A stretch of 8,997 nt of DNA from an uncultured Alphaproteobacteria bacterium (GCA_937967795.1 CALBSK010000021.1:1-8997), one strand, 5' to 3'. Numbered from the stretch's first letter, positions 1 through 6,650 are shown. Notes: generated from the letters alone by a model not told the origin. Program-made: numbers and translations.

Positions 1-595
1 CGGGCTGAGAGTCAAGCGCTCTGGCTTGGGCTTCAAGTTCTTTTCTAGTGTTCAGAAGACTCAAACCTGCTTCATAGACTTCTCGCGTTTGCGAATTCAT
101 CAGATAGACAGATACAAGGGGCGTTTGCAAAAGGAGGAGAAAGAGGCCCATCAAAGCCCCTGTAAACACTGTTGAAATAAAGAGGGTAAAGAAAGGTTTG
201 TCCCATTTAAGAGCATATTGAACTTGAATATCCTTACAAAATTTCTGGGCTTTTATAACCGTGTTTGCTAGGCTTTGCACATCTTTCTCCGCACGCTTAA
301 AGAGCGGCGAGGTTGCTTGAGAAATGTCCTTTTGGCAAGCCTGAACAACATTTTGGAAATGCGCTTCCAGCTGCAGCTGTATGTTTTTTGCAATAGCTTC
401 TTGAATCCCTCCAGCGCACCTCTTTTCAAAGGCCGCCATTTTTTCTTCCAAATCCTTCAGCTGTTGCGAATGGAATTTGTCAAGGTATTGCTGTAGATCA
501 GACTGAATCGATTTTAAAACCATCTCGCCCAAAGCTTCCTTCTCAAAGTCTGAAAAGTTTTGGTTGGTAGGATCTTTGATCAGGGAATTTTGCAT
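1..595 (-). CDS. Coiled-coil, single-membrane-segment protein of unknown function (partial, C-terminus beyond window)
   Basis: I do not recognise this gene. The minus-strand frame is open from an ATG at 593-595 to the window edge, giving 198 codons with no stop. Residues 1-125 are helical, polar and rich in Q, E and K (for example QLKDLEEKMAAFEKR), as expected of a coiled coil. Residues about 136-157 form one strong hydrophobic segment (FFTLFISTVFTGALMGLFLLLL) preceded by KWDKP. After it the sequence turns helical again (TRKELEAQARAL). There is no N-terminal signal peptide. A membrane-anchored cytoplasmic coiled coil is the minimal description. Accessory proteins of plasmid mobilisation systems can look like this, but I see no specific motif, so that is only a guess. 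GC is visibly higher (57 of the first 120 bases) than in the neighbouring LRR gene (15 of 60 at 1141-1200), so a different origin is possible. A TATAAT promoter lies just upstream. Confidence 0.75.
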   Translation of the reverse strand, partial: MQNSLIKDPTNQNFSDFEKEALGEMVLKSIQSDLQQYLDKFHSQQLKDLEEKMAAFEKRCAGGIQEAIAKNIQLQLEAHFQNVVQACQKDISQATSPLFKRAEKDVQSLANTVIKAQKFCKDIQVQYALKWDKPFFTLFISTVFTGALMGLFLLLLQTPLVSVYLMNSQTREVYEAGLSLLNTRKELEAQARALDSQP

Positions 596-625
596 AAGGT
601 CTTTTCTTAAAGGGTGATGCAAGAA

Positions 626-655
626 ATTATAGACGATTTTTTATTTTATTTCTAA
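626..655 (-). promoter_or_regulatory. Sigma70-like promoter for the left-edge gene
   Basis: Read on the minus strand there is a perfect -10 box TATAAT (626-631), an 18-base spacer and a weak -35 box TTAGAA (650-655). It sits about 30 bases upstream of the ATG at 595, so the expected 5' leader is short. The Shine-Dalgarno sequence of this gene is poor (AAGAAAAG). Confidence 0.5.
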
Positions 656-691
656 TGATTAATTGGAACTCCTCTCGGGTTTTTTACTCAG

Positions 692-709
692 ATATCCCTA
701 TAGGAATAT
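692..709. repeat. 18-base imperfect palindrome, possible operator
   Basis: ATATCCCTATAGGAATAT is symmetrical about the 700/701 junction except for one mismatched pair (C against A). It lies 36 bases beyond the -35 box of the left gene. A dimeric regulator site is one reading. There is no flanking T tract to make it a terminator. Confidence 0.3.
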
Positions 710-951
710 GCTTTTTAAATCGCACACCCATCCTTCTTTACCCCCAAAAAGGCGTCCTCAAGCGTCCTCTTTTGTGAGCTCGTACCACCTGGAATCAATT
801 TTCAATAGAGCTCCTTAATAAAAAGGTCTTTCTGCATAAAAAATACAACAAGTACTCAAGAAAAAATAAAAAATGTAGAGAGTTACTTTTTTATTTCTTT
901 TCAAAAGATGATTATTTGTGATATCTTTTTAATCATAAAATTTATCTAAAC

Positions 952-956
952 AGGGA
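952..956 (+). promoter_or_regulatory. Ribosome binding site that decides the LRR gene start
   Basis: AGGGA directly abuts the ATG at 957, leaving no spacing, but stands 6 bases before the in-frame ATG at 963. The second ATG is therefore the more likely start. Confidence 0.55.
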
Positions 957-962
957 ATGATT

Positions 963-2135
963 ATGTTGTCTAAAAAATTTGTCCAGAAAACAACCCTATT
1001 TTCTTTTACAACCATAGGGTTTCTCGTATTTTCCTTCAATCAAAAGTCGTTTTGTATGGAGAGAGAAGAAGAGGAGAGATCAAAAGTCTCTTCAACAACT
1101 TATTCTTCACAAGGCAATAGTAATCTCTTGTCTATCATTAACTCTTTAAAAGAGAGTGACCTAAAAAAAGCAGAAGAAATAAGAAAGTTATTAAAAAAGA
1201 ATCAAGAATTAGAGACAATAATAAAAAAACAAGAACAACTGGTATTAAATAATTCTTCTTTGCGACAACCTCCATCAGAAAAGGAAAAAAAACTAGTAAT
1301 TCGAAAAGAAAAAACAGAAACATCAATAAAAAGTGAAGAAGAAGGGTTAATAAATGTTTATTTAAAGAATGTTCAGCTAGAAAAAGAGATAGAAGAATTA
1401 ATAGAAGAAAGGAATAACTTATATTCATTAACAGCAGATCCAGATGGAACTCATAAAATTATTCAAGAGATGATGCAGCTTATTGGAATCAAGACCGATG
1501 ATTTAATTAATTGTGAAGGGATCATTTTTGCAGAAAAATGTTTGGGCCGTTTAAAGGCAGTAGTGGATTCTGCAGGAGGAGAAGGAAAGCAAGACGATTT
1601 TCCTGCTGCTTTCAACATAACATCAAGTTCAAGTTATCCATCAAATTCTGTTGGTGAGATTGAAGTTGTTAAGCCTGTTTCGATAACAACACCATCTACT
1701 ACTTTCTCTTTTGATACTTGGCGGCAAGGACTTTTAAGCATAAAAGCACCATGGGCAAAAGTCATTTGGCAAAGATGGACTCATAACAATCTACAATCAC
1801 TGGATTTGTATCACAATCAGATCGACTCTGAGGGGGGGAAACGTTTAGGAGAGGCCCTTAGTAATACCTCTCTTTTATATCTTAATTTGGCTAACAACTG
1901 GCTTGGGGATGAGGGTGCAACAGCTATAGGAAAGGCTCTCGAGGTTAATACCACCCTCTTAAAACTGAACTTTAATCTCAATAAAATTGGGAATAAGGGT
2001 GCAAAAGCTTTAGGAGAAAGCCTTAAATTCAATACCACTCTTCAATTCATGTCCTTGCGTTATAATAAGTTTAACGCTGAAGGAAAGGCTGTGATCATCA
2101 AGAATGCACATTGTAAGGTAGATTTTAAATCTTAA
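963..2135 (+). CDS. Secreted coiled-coil protein with C-terminal leucine-rich repeats (RNase-inhibitor type)
   Basis: Role unknown; it is probably exported and binds a protein partner. The ATG at 963 (390 aa) is preferred over 957 because AGGGA lies 6 bases before it. Residue numbers below count from 957. Residues 3-33 form a signal peptide with a K-rich start and the hydrophobic run LFSFTTIGFLVFSF, with likely cleavage near SFC/MERE. Residues about 57-155 are extremely rich in K and E and read as a coiled coil. Residues 155-278 are a less regular, partly Ser/Thr-rich linker ending in a Trp-rich stretch. From residue 279 there are four LRR units of about 27-28 residues (LQSLDLYHNQI, LLYLNLANNWL, LLKLNFNLNKI, LQFMSLRYNKF), each followed by a helix such as EGGKRLGEAL. 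That spacing and the NTTL linkers match the RNase-inhibitor class. LRR proteins of this class are frequent among effectors and surface proteins of intracellular bacteria, but an effector role is inference. A G7 tract lies in the first repeat. Confidence 0.88.
   Translation: MLSKKFVQKTTLFSFTTIGFLVFSFNQKSFCMEREEEERSKVSSTTYSSQGNSNLLSIINSLKESDLKKAEEIRKLLKKNQELETIIKKQEQLVLNNSSLRQPPSEKEKKLVIRKEKTETSIKSEEEGLINVYLKNVQLEKEIEELIEERNNLYSLTADPDGTHKIIQEMMQLIGIKTDDLINCEGIIFAEKCLGRLKAVVDSAGGEGKQDDFPAAFNITSSSSYPSNSVGEIEVVKPVSITTPSTTFSFDTWRQGLLSIKAPWAKVIWQRWTHNNLQSLDLYHNQIDSEGGKRLGEALSNTSLLYLNLANNWLGDEGATAIGKALEVNTTLLKLNFNLNKIGNKGAKALGESLKFNTTLQFMSLRYNKFNAEGKAVIIKNAHCKVDFKS
1832..1838 (+). repeat. G7 homopolymer inside the LRR gene
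   Basis: Seven consecutive G in the codons GAG GGG GGG AAA, at the start of the LRR domain of an otherwise very AT-rich gene. Loss or gain of one G would shift the frame and remove nearly the whole LRR domain. Confidence 0.9.
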
Positions 2136-2149
2136 ATCTTTTTCGAGCT

Positions 2150-2177
2150 TTGCAACATAAGTCTCCAAAGATAAAAT
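2150..2177 (+). promoter_or_regulatory. Candidate promoter for the secreted EEP-fold gene
   Basis: TTGCAA (2150-2155), a 16-base spacer and TAAAAT (2172-2177) lie upstream of the ATG at 2219 and would give a leader of about 35 bases. The match is moderate; read-through from the LRR gene, 83 bases upstream, is an alternative. Confidence 0.35.
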
Positions 2178-2218
2178 TCACTGCGTATTTCCCCCGATTA
2201 TGTTATGAAAGAGGTAAA

Positions 2219-3106
2219 ATGAATAAAATACTGATGAAGATTTTTTTGATGACGTTAACACTCCTTCCAACATCCCCATTAGTTGCACATAAACTCGTCT
2301 CTCTTAACATCTGGGGAGGGCACATAAAGTTACCTCTCATTGATTTTGTTAAGTCTAATCAAGACGTTGAGATCTTTTGTCTTCAAGAAGTCTATCACAA
2401 TGCTCAGCATAAAATCTCTGCCGATGATAAGGAAGTTACCCTTAATATATTTTCCGAGCTCCAAAAACATCTTCCTGACCATAACGGTTATTTCATGCCG
2501 GTGGTCGCTGGCTTTTACGGAATTGGGATGTTTATTCGAAAGGATATCAAAGTCATCTCTCACGGAGAAGTGATAATCCACAAAAACCCAATCTATGAAG
2601 GAAGAGGACCTACTCATGGAAGAAGTCTTCAATGGGTGGAGTGTGAAGTTGGTGGCAATAAATTTTATGTCATTAATGTTCATGGTCTATGGAATGGCAA
2701 GGGAAAATCTGATTCACCTGCTCGGATTATGCAATCAAAAAGAATAAAGGGGTTTATGAATTCTCTTAAGCATCCTATTATTTTGTGTGGAGATTTCAAC
2801 CTTAACCCTGACACCCAAAGTATGAGAATCCTAGATTCTGGAATGAATAACATGATCGCGCTTCACCATATTTCATCGACGCGAACAAGTTACTATCCAA
2901 AGGCAGGAAAATTTGCAGACTATATTATTACATCGCCTGAAATAAAGGTGAGTGCTTTTAAGGTGATGCCTGATGAGGTTTCTGATCATGCTCCTCTGTA
3001 TTTGGATTTTGAACTCAAAACAGAGACACAACATCAACCTGTCAACAAGATTCAGAGCGGAGACGCCGTATCTCAGGTTCTTCATACAAAGGCCACCCTC
3101 GGTTGA
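2219..3106 (+). CDS. Secreted endonuclease/exonuclease/phosphatase (EEP) family hydrolase
   Basis: A metal-dependent phosphodiesterase or phosphomonoesterase of the DNase I/EEP fold; the substrate cannot be read from sequence. The start at 2219 (295 aa) is chosen because AAGAGG ends 4 bases upstream and the protein then begins with a clean signal peptide (MNKILMKIFLMTLTLLPTSPLVAH). The frame is open back to 2150, but that extension would bury the signal. All hallmark residues are present: N30 in SLNIWGG, E57 in CLQEV, H145 in INVHG, D182 and N184 in GDFNLNP, D224 in FADYIIT, and D256/H257 in SDHAPL. The EEP core ends shortly after LDFEL, so the last ~28 residues (from about KTETQH) are a tail; most of it is encoded opposite the end of the antiporter gene. 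Known exported EEP proteins include nucleases, sphingomyelinases and CdtB-like toxins. This one has no additional diagnostic domain. Genomic pairing with the LRR gene suggests a shared extracellular theme. Confidence 0.9.
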   Translation: MNKILMKIFLMTLTLLPTSPLVAHKLVSLNIWGGHIKLPLIDFVKSNQDVEIFCLQEVYHNAQHKISADDKEVTLNIFSELQKHLPDHNGYFMPVVAGFYGIGMFIRKDIKVISHGEVIIHKNPIYEGRGPTHGRSLQWVECEVGGNKFYVINVHGLWNGKGKSDSPARIMQSKRIKGFMNSLKHPIILCGDFNLNPDTQSMRILDSGMNNMIALHHISSTRTSYYPKAGKFADYIITSPEIKVSAFKVMPDEVSDHAPLYLDFELKTETQHQPVNKIQSGDAVSQVLHTKATLG

Positions 3107-4334
3107 TTACAAATTTAAACCATGCTCCTGAAACCAACGACGTAATAATTGCCACCAATATCAAAACAACAAAAAAAGCTTCATTGATAATAGAAAATTC
3201 ATAGGCAATACTAGCAATGACAATACCGGGCCCTCCTCGCGTGTTCATTGCCAATCCAAAATTCAGACTTGTTAACCAATTCATTTTCATTACCATTAAA
3301 GCTAAAAAAACGGATCCAATTTCCAAAAGGGATGAGATAAAAAGAAACGTCACAAATAAGTTCATATCAAAAGAAAGGGGAAGGTTAATTTTAAGACCTA
3401 CTATTGCAAAATAGATAGGAATAAAAAAGGCTAGAGAAAAATCGGAAATGGATTCTCGCGCTGTTTGAAAAATTTTCTCTGAAAGAGTACTGATAATAAT
3501 TCCTGCCATCAATGCTCCAAAAACAATATTAACACCTAACAAATTTGCAAGAACGGCCATGAACAAGCAAATACCCAAGATATAGCCTATGGGAGAGGAT
3601 TCTAGTAAAAAATTTCCTCTTAATTTGCTCATAAAATTAACTAAATAAGGACCAAGGACGAGCGACCCTCCAAGAAAAAGAAAGGAGATTAGGGCAATAA
3701 TATAGATATTTGTGCTCCCTTCAGCAGCAGTCTTAATAGCAACTCCCAAGGCAACCCATAAGATAAGATCCTGTATGGTGGAGGTGGCAAGCACGACCTT
3801 TGCAAAAGAGCTATGAATAACACCTAAATCGATAAACATCTTTGAAATAACAGGTATGGATGTTACTGCAATAGAAATGCATACAATAATTGCCATTGAG
3901 AGATCCGAACTCGCCTTCCCTTGATAAGGTGTAAAATCATAAAAGTGATAATATAGAATCCCTCCAAGGACGGGGAATAAGGTCGCGCTAATGACAAGAT
4001 TGAGGACCAATTTTTGATCCTTAAAACCAGGAGAATTATTAACTTTAAACCCTGCGATAAGCATCAAAAGAACAAGACCAATCCAATAAAGAAGAGAGAG
4101 TATTTTTCCTTGTTCAGGGAATGCATTAAAAAGAGAATTATAAACTTCAGGAAAAATGACTCCCATTCCCGAGGGCCCCAAAAAAAGACCACCACAAATT
4201 TCACCAATAACACGTGGTAGGTGCATCTTACTGAAAATGTGCCCAAAGAGGTGAGCAAAAAAGAGAAGCATTAGAATTGCTAAAAATATGTGACCCAAGC
4301 TTGTTTCATTTAAAAAGATATTTGCTACTTCCAT
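3042..4334 (-). CDS. Cation:proton antiporter, CPA2/Kef-type membrane domain
   Basis: An inner-membrane monovalent cation/H+ exchanger of the Na_H_Exchanger family (PF00999); it probably adjusts cytoplasmic pH and Na+ or K+. The protein is 430 aa and almost entirely hydrophobic, with about 12 membrane segments. Diagnostic stretches are LPRVIGEICGGLFLGPSGMG (39-58), AVTSIPVISKMFIDLG (156-171), the ion-site pair Q188-D189 in STIQDLILW, and NTRGGPGIVIA (374-384) with the conserved Arg. The QD pair resembles KefB/KefC rather than the DD of electrogenic NapA-like exchangers. Unlike KefB/KefC there is no C-terminal RCK/TrkA-N regulatory domain; only about 20 polar residues follow the last membrane segment. 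The ATG follows AGGGG closely. It lies 45 bases after apaH in the same direction, so it may be the last operon gene, although I see no promoter or terminator in that gap. Its 3' end overlaps the convergent EEP gene by 65 bases. Confidence 0.92.
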   Translation of the reverse strand: MEVANIFLNETSLGHIFLAILMLLFFAHLFGHIFSKMHLPRVIGEICGGLFLGPSGMGVIFPEVYNSLFNAFPEQGKILSLLYWIGLVLLMLIAGFKVNNSPGFKDQKLVLNLVISATLFPVLGGILYYHFYDFTPYQGKASSDLSMAIIVCISIAVTSIPVISKMFIDLGVIHSSFAKVVLATSTIQDLILWVALGVAIKTAAEGSTNIYIIALISFLFLGGSLVLGPYLVNFMSKLRGNFLLESSPIGYILGICLFMAVLANLLGVNIVFGALMAGIIISTLSEKIFQTARESISDFSLAFFIPIYFAIVGLKINLPLSFDMNLFVTFLFISSLLEIGSVFLALMVMKMNWLTSLNFGLAMNTRGGPGIVIASIAYEFSIINEAFFVVLILVAIITSLVSGAWFKFVINRGWPLYEEPEIRRLRSESC

Positions 4335-4379
4335 AAACCCCTATTCCTCTGTTGTTCTTTTACTTTCGTGAAATTAACC

Positions 4380-5204
4380 TCAAGTTTCATCAAAGGCGCT
4401 GGGAACCTGAAATACCTTCATTTCTTCATCAACTTGTATGGCAGTTAGTTTACCTCCCCAAACGCACCCTGTATCACAACAGATGACCGAACCTTCTTGA
4501 AGCAATCCTAGAGCTGCCCAATGGCCAAAAATAAGTCGTTGATAATCATTTTGTTTCTGATTCCTTAGCCTGAACCACGGAACTAATGAATGAGATTGTT
4601 GTTCAGGCGCCCCTTGGCAAGTTTCATCGAACGTACCATCACCATAACAATATTTCATTTTCGTAAAGCCGAAGAGAGTGTAGCGAATGATATCTTCGGG
4701 TTTCATCCCCTCTTTCCAGGTGAGAATAGGAGGAAGCAAAGCGTCTTGTAGAATTTTTAATAATCCCTTGTTTGTTTTGTATGTTTCAAAGTGATTGGCA
4801 TATTCGATAGCCTTCTCTAACGTCCATTGAGGGGGAATCCCTGCATGAGTCACAACAATATTCAGCTCGGGGGAATAATAGAGGAGTTTGGACGAAGAAA
4901 GCCAATTTGCATACATTTGTTTATTTGAACTATTTAAGATTTGTGAGAAATTATCTGATCGTTCAGGAATGATAAGGCCATGTAAGATTCCTAAAAGTCG
5001 TATATCATAATTCCCTAAAACATGAATCGCGGCTTTATCAACATCTATGACAAAGTCCAGAACTTCCAACGATTGGGGGCCTCTTCCAACTAAGTCACCT
5101 ACAAAAATAGCCGTATCATTTTCAGGGTTAAAGTCTATGATGCTAAACAAGCTTTGAAGTTCATTAAAACATCCATGAACATCCCCTATAACGAAAGTTG
5201 CCAT
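4380..5204 (-). CDS. apaH: Symmetrical bis(5'-nucleosyl)-tetraphosphatase (diadenosine tetraphosphatase) with GNYD variant motif
   Basis: ApaH (EC 3.6.1.41) splits Ap4A symmetrically to two ADP and can remove Np4 caps from RNA. It belongs to the calcineurin-like PPP metallophosphatases. At 274 aa it has full family length, and from MATFVIGDVHGC to the CDTGCVWGGKLTA region it follows E. coli ApaH closely. Visible motifs are D8/H10 in GDVHG, D37 and R41 in GDLVGRG, H120 in VVTHAG and H228 in FGHWAALG. The oddity is GNYD at 64-67: the signature is GNHD/E, and its His is a catalytic, phosphate-side residue in the PPP family. The codon is TAT where CAT is expected, one transition away. The asparagine metal ligand is kept, so folding and metal binding may persist with reduced turnover. 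The Shine-Dalgarno AGGGG (5210-5214) overlaps the end of the preceding gene. One base separates that gene's stop codon from this ATG, so the two are probably translationally coupled. Confidence 0.93.
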   Translation of the reverse strand: MATFVIGDVHGCFNELQSLFSIIDFNPENDTAIFVGDLVGRGPQSLEVLDFVIDVDKAAIHVLGNYDIRLLGILHGLIIPERSDNFSQILNSSNKQMYANWLSSSKLLYYSPELNIVVTHAGIPPQWTLEKAIEYANHFETYKTNKGLLKILQDALLPPILTWKEGMKPEDIIRYTLFGFTKMKYCYGDGTFDETCQGAPEQQSHSLVPWFRLRNQKQNDYQRLIFGHWAALGLLQEGSVICCDTGCVWGGKLTAIQVDEEMKVFQVPSAFDET

Positions 5205-5205
5205 C

Positions 5206-6030
5206 TTAGCCCCTATCTTTTCTCAAAGCAGTTTTTATAGTTTCTAGAAATAATTTAGCTTCTCGTTTCCCTTCTTCACGGTCATTTGAAATATGAATTC
5301 CATTGCGAGAAGGAGAAAACGATTCCAGTTGATATTCCTGTCTCTTATCGTAGAGATGCTGCCTCATAGATTGGGGATGACGATCATCAGGTTCGGCACT
5401 CCCTTGAAAATATTTTTTGAGAATAACAAATGATTTTTCAGTTTTAAAGGGAAAAAGTATAATCTTACTATTTGGAATATTGTATTGATTGAGTTGCGCT
5501 GGATAGAATCCATTAAGAAGAAAAATTTTTTTCCCTTCCAATAGGCAAGGTACTCCATAAAGGCCTTCATCAATTTTTATTACTTTTCCCGAATTGGACC
5601 AAAGGTCTAGGACAAACTCAGGAGAGAAACCTCTTTGAACAAGAGCCATTCCTCCCAAGGCTACCTTACAGTCCTTATATTTCCTCATAATCTTTTTTAA
5701 TTTAACATGCGAAACTTCATTTTGAAGTAGCTCATAACATGCATATTTTTGAATACGGTTATAGTTTTCAGCAAAAATATTTTTATCAAGAAGAAACTGA
5801 CCAGAAATAATAAAAGTGCTTTGTATTTTTACTTCATATTGCTTTATTAATGATTCAAAGTATGTGAGGGCTAAGCGTAATTTTTCAGGAAAGATTGAAG
5901 TTAATTCAGGTTTAAGAAAAATGATCCCATCCACATTAGTAGCCTGTGTTCTTGGTAAAACTTCAACAATCCTCCCATTATAATTGTCAAATTTAATAAG
6001 AGCGGAAATAATATTTTCTATATCAATCAT
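5206..6030 (-). CDS. Divergent nucleoside-diphosphate-kinase-like protein with a large internal insertion
   Basis: I read this as an NDPK-fold protein (PF00334), a phosphotransfer enzyme that cycles phosphate through a histidine. No close named family is recognised. Residues 34-42 (DGIIFLKPE) match the first strand with its conserved Lys (K40). The C-terminal signature is clear: QGSAEPDDRHPQSMRQ (209-224) corresponds to GxTNPxxxxPGTIRG, and SRNGIHISND (241-250) to the active-site NxxHGSDS, so R223, N243 and the phospho-acceptor H246 are kept. The Thr of GxTNP is Ala here, and HGSD is HISN. Canonical NDPKs are about 140-150 aa with about 80 residues between the Lys and the GxTNP motif. Here there are about 170, so a ~90-residue segment (roughly 100-195, including LYGVPCLLEG and FLLNGFYPAQL) is inserted. 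An N-terminal ~33 residues also precede the first strand. It starts 3 bases after the upstream stop without a strong Shine-Dalgarno sequence, suggesting coupling. Confidence 0.72.
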   Translation of the reverse strand: MIDIENIISALIKFDNYNGRIVEVLPRTQATNVDGIIFLKPELTSIFPEKLRLALTYFESLIKQYEVKIQSTFIISGQFLLDKNIFAENYNRIQKYACYELLQNEVSHVKLKKIMRKYKDCKVALGGMALVQRGFSPEFVLDLWSNSGKVIKIDEGLYGVPCLLEGKKIFLLNGFYPAQLNQYNIPNSKIILFPFKTEKSFVILKKYFQGSAEPDDRHPQSMRQHLYDKRQEYQLESFSPSRNGIHISNDREEGKREAKLFLETIKTALRKDRG

Positions 6031-6033
6031 ATT

Positions 6034-6627
6034 TTAAGTAATAAATGCCTTTGGCAGAAAAGAGACATCGTTTAGGGATTCAAGATGCCAACGGGATCTA
6101 TGCCAAGTTAATTTCGTCATTGAACAATTATAAATTGTGTAACAGAGGGCATCATTGTCATGAATAATGCGAAGAATTGTTTTTATCACTCCTCCATGAG
6201 TATAGAGATATACCTTATGATGAGCGGTTTGAGTCATTATCCCATGTAAAACTTGCTTTAAAGTATTTTTAAATACTTGATAGTTTGCATCATTTGATGT
6301 TTTTCTTTCATACAGATGAGGCGTTTGAAACTGAGGAAGCTTCTTTGCAACATGAAAAGGGGCCTCCTTGAGACGCTTTTCCACAAAAAATTCCTTATGT
6401 AAGCCTTGGACTGTTTGCATGGCTCTTCTCTGAGGACTGGCATAAATTATGTACTCATTAGGATAAAACTGAATCAAGTGCTTTACATGTTGATTAAGGT
6501 AATGTGATTGTTGCATCCCCAAGTCCGTAATATCGCTATCTTTACTCGTTGATTCACCCACTTGCCATTGAGATTGCCCATGACGAATGAGATAGATATC
6601 CTTAATATTCTTTAATTTTTCAGGCAC
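6034..6627 (-). CDS. Histidine phosphatase superfamily protein (phosphoglycerate-mutase-like)
   Basis: A probable phosphatase that works through a phosphohistidine; the natural substrate is unknown. The 197-aa length fits single-domain branch 1 members. Motifs: YLIRHGQSQW (12-21) with R15 and nucleophile H16, SDITDLGMQQ (31-40) matching the LTxxGxxQA element, YASPQRRAMQT (62-72) with the second catalytic Arg, an acidic residue E88 in LKEAPF where the acid is expected, and LYTHGGVIKTILR (141-153) with the second catalytic His at H144. The fold and active site look intact. The start is a GTG at 6625-6627, eight bases after AAGGG (6636-6640); no ATG is available near the N-terminus. It lies 23 bases after the CYTH-like gene. 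Phosphoglycerate mutase itself, cobalamin-pathway CobC and SixA-like roles cannot be told apart by eye; the neighbours suggest a nucleotide or phospho-metabolite substrate. Confidence 0.85.
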   Translation of the reverse strand: MPEKLKNIKDIYLIRHGQSQWQVGESTSKDSDITDLGMQQSHYLNQHVKHLIQFYPNEYIIYASPQRRAMQTVQGLHKEFFVEKRLKEAPFHVAKKLPQFQTPHLYERKTSNDANYQVFKNTLKQVLHGIMTQTAHHKVYLYTHGGVIKTILRIIHDNDALCYTIYNCSMTKLTWHRSRWHLESLNDVSFLPKAFIT

Positions 6628-6650
6628 ACAAAAAACCCTTCTGTGCTCTT

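Larger units (their letters stand above)
596..956. other. Intergenic stretch without a convincing gene, between divergent genes
   Basis: These 361 bases separate the minus-strand left gene from the plus-strand LRR gene. I find no credible CDS on either strand. Contents seen: the left-gene promoter (626-655); an 18-base near-palindrome (692-709); GCGTCCTC twice at a 10-base step (752-759 and 762-769); and a 7-base inverted repeat ATGATTA/TAATCAT with a 15-base loop (908-914 and 930-936). From about 840 the sequence becomes very A/T rich. The LRR gene promoter must lie there; TTTCAA (899-904), 17 bases, TATCTT (922-927) is the best but weak candidate. The inverted repeat overlaps that candidate -10 region. 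Confidence 0.6.

Noticed and set aside
275..496. Plus-strand 73-codon open frame inside the left-edge gene.
   Set aside because: It is antisense to a longer minus-strand frame that has a promoter, a protein-like coiled coil and a membrane segment; no ribosome binding site or family pattern of its own.
758..805. Minus-strand 15-codon frame from a TTG at 803-805 with AAGGAG just upstream, reading IDSRWYELTKEDA before a stop; a further 19 codons stay open in frame after it.
   Set aside because: Too short, non-ATG start, interrupted by TGA, and no recognisable family. It could be the remnant of a decayed gene but cannot be supported.
1138..1428. Minus-strand 96-codon Leu/Phe-rich frame opposite the LRR protein's coiled coil.
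   Set aside because: The Leu/Phe richness is the mirror image of AAA/GAA codons on the other strand; not a real membrane protein.
2150..2218. Upstream in-frame start of the EEP gene at 2150.
   Set aside because: No ribosome binding site, it would bury the signal peptide internally, and AAGAGG directly precedes the ATG at 2219.
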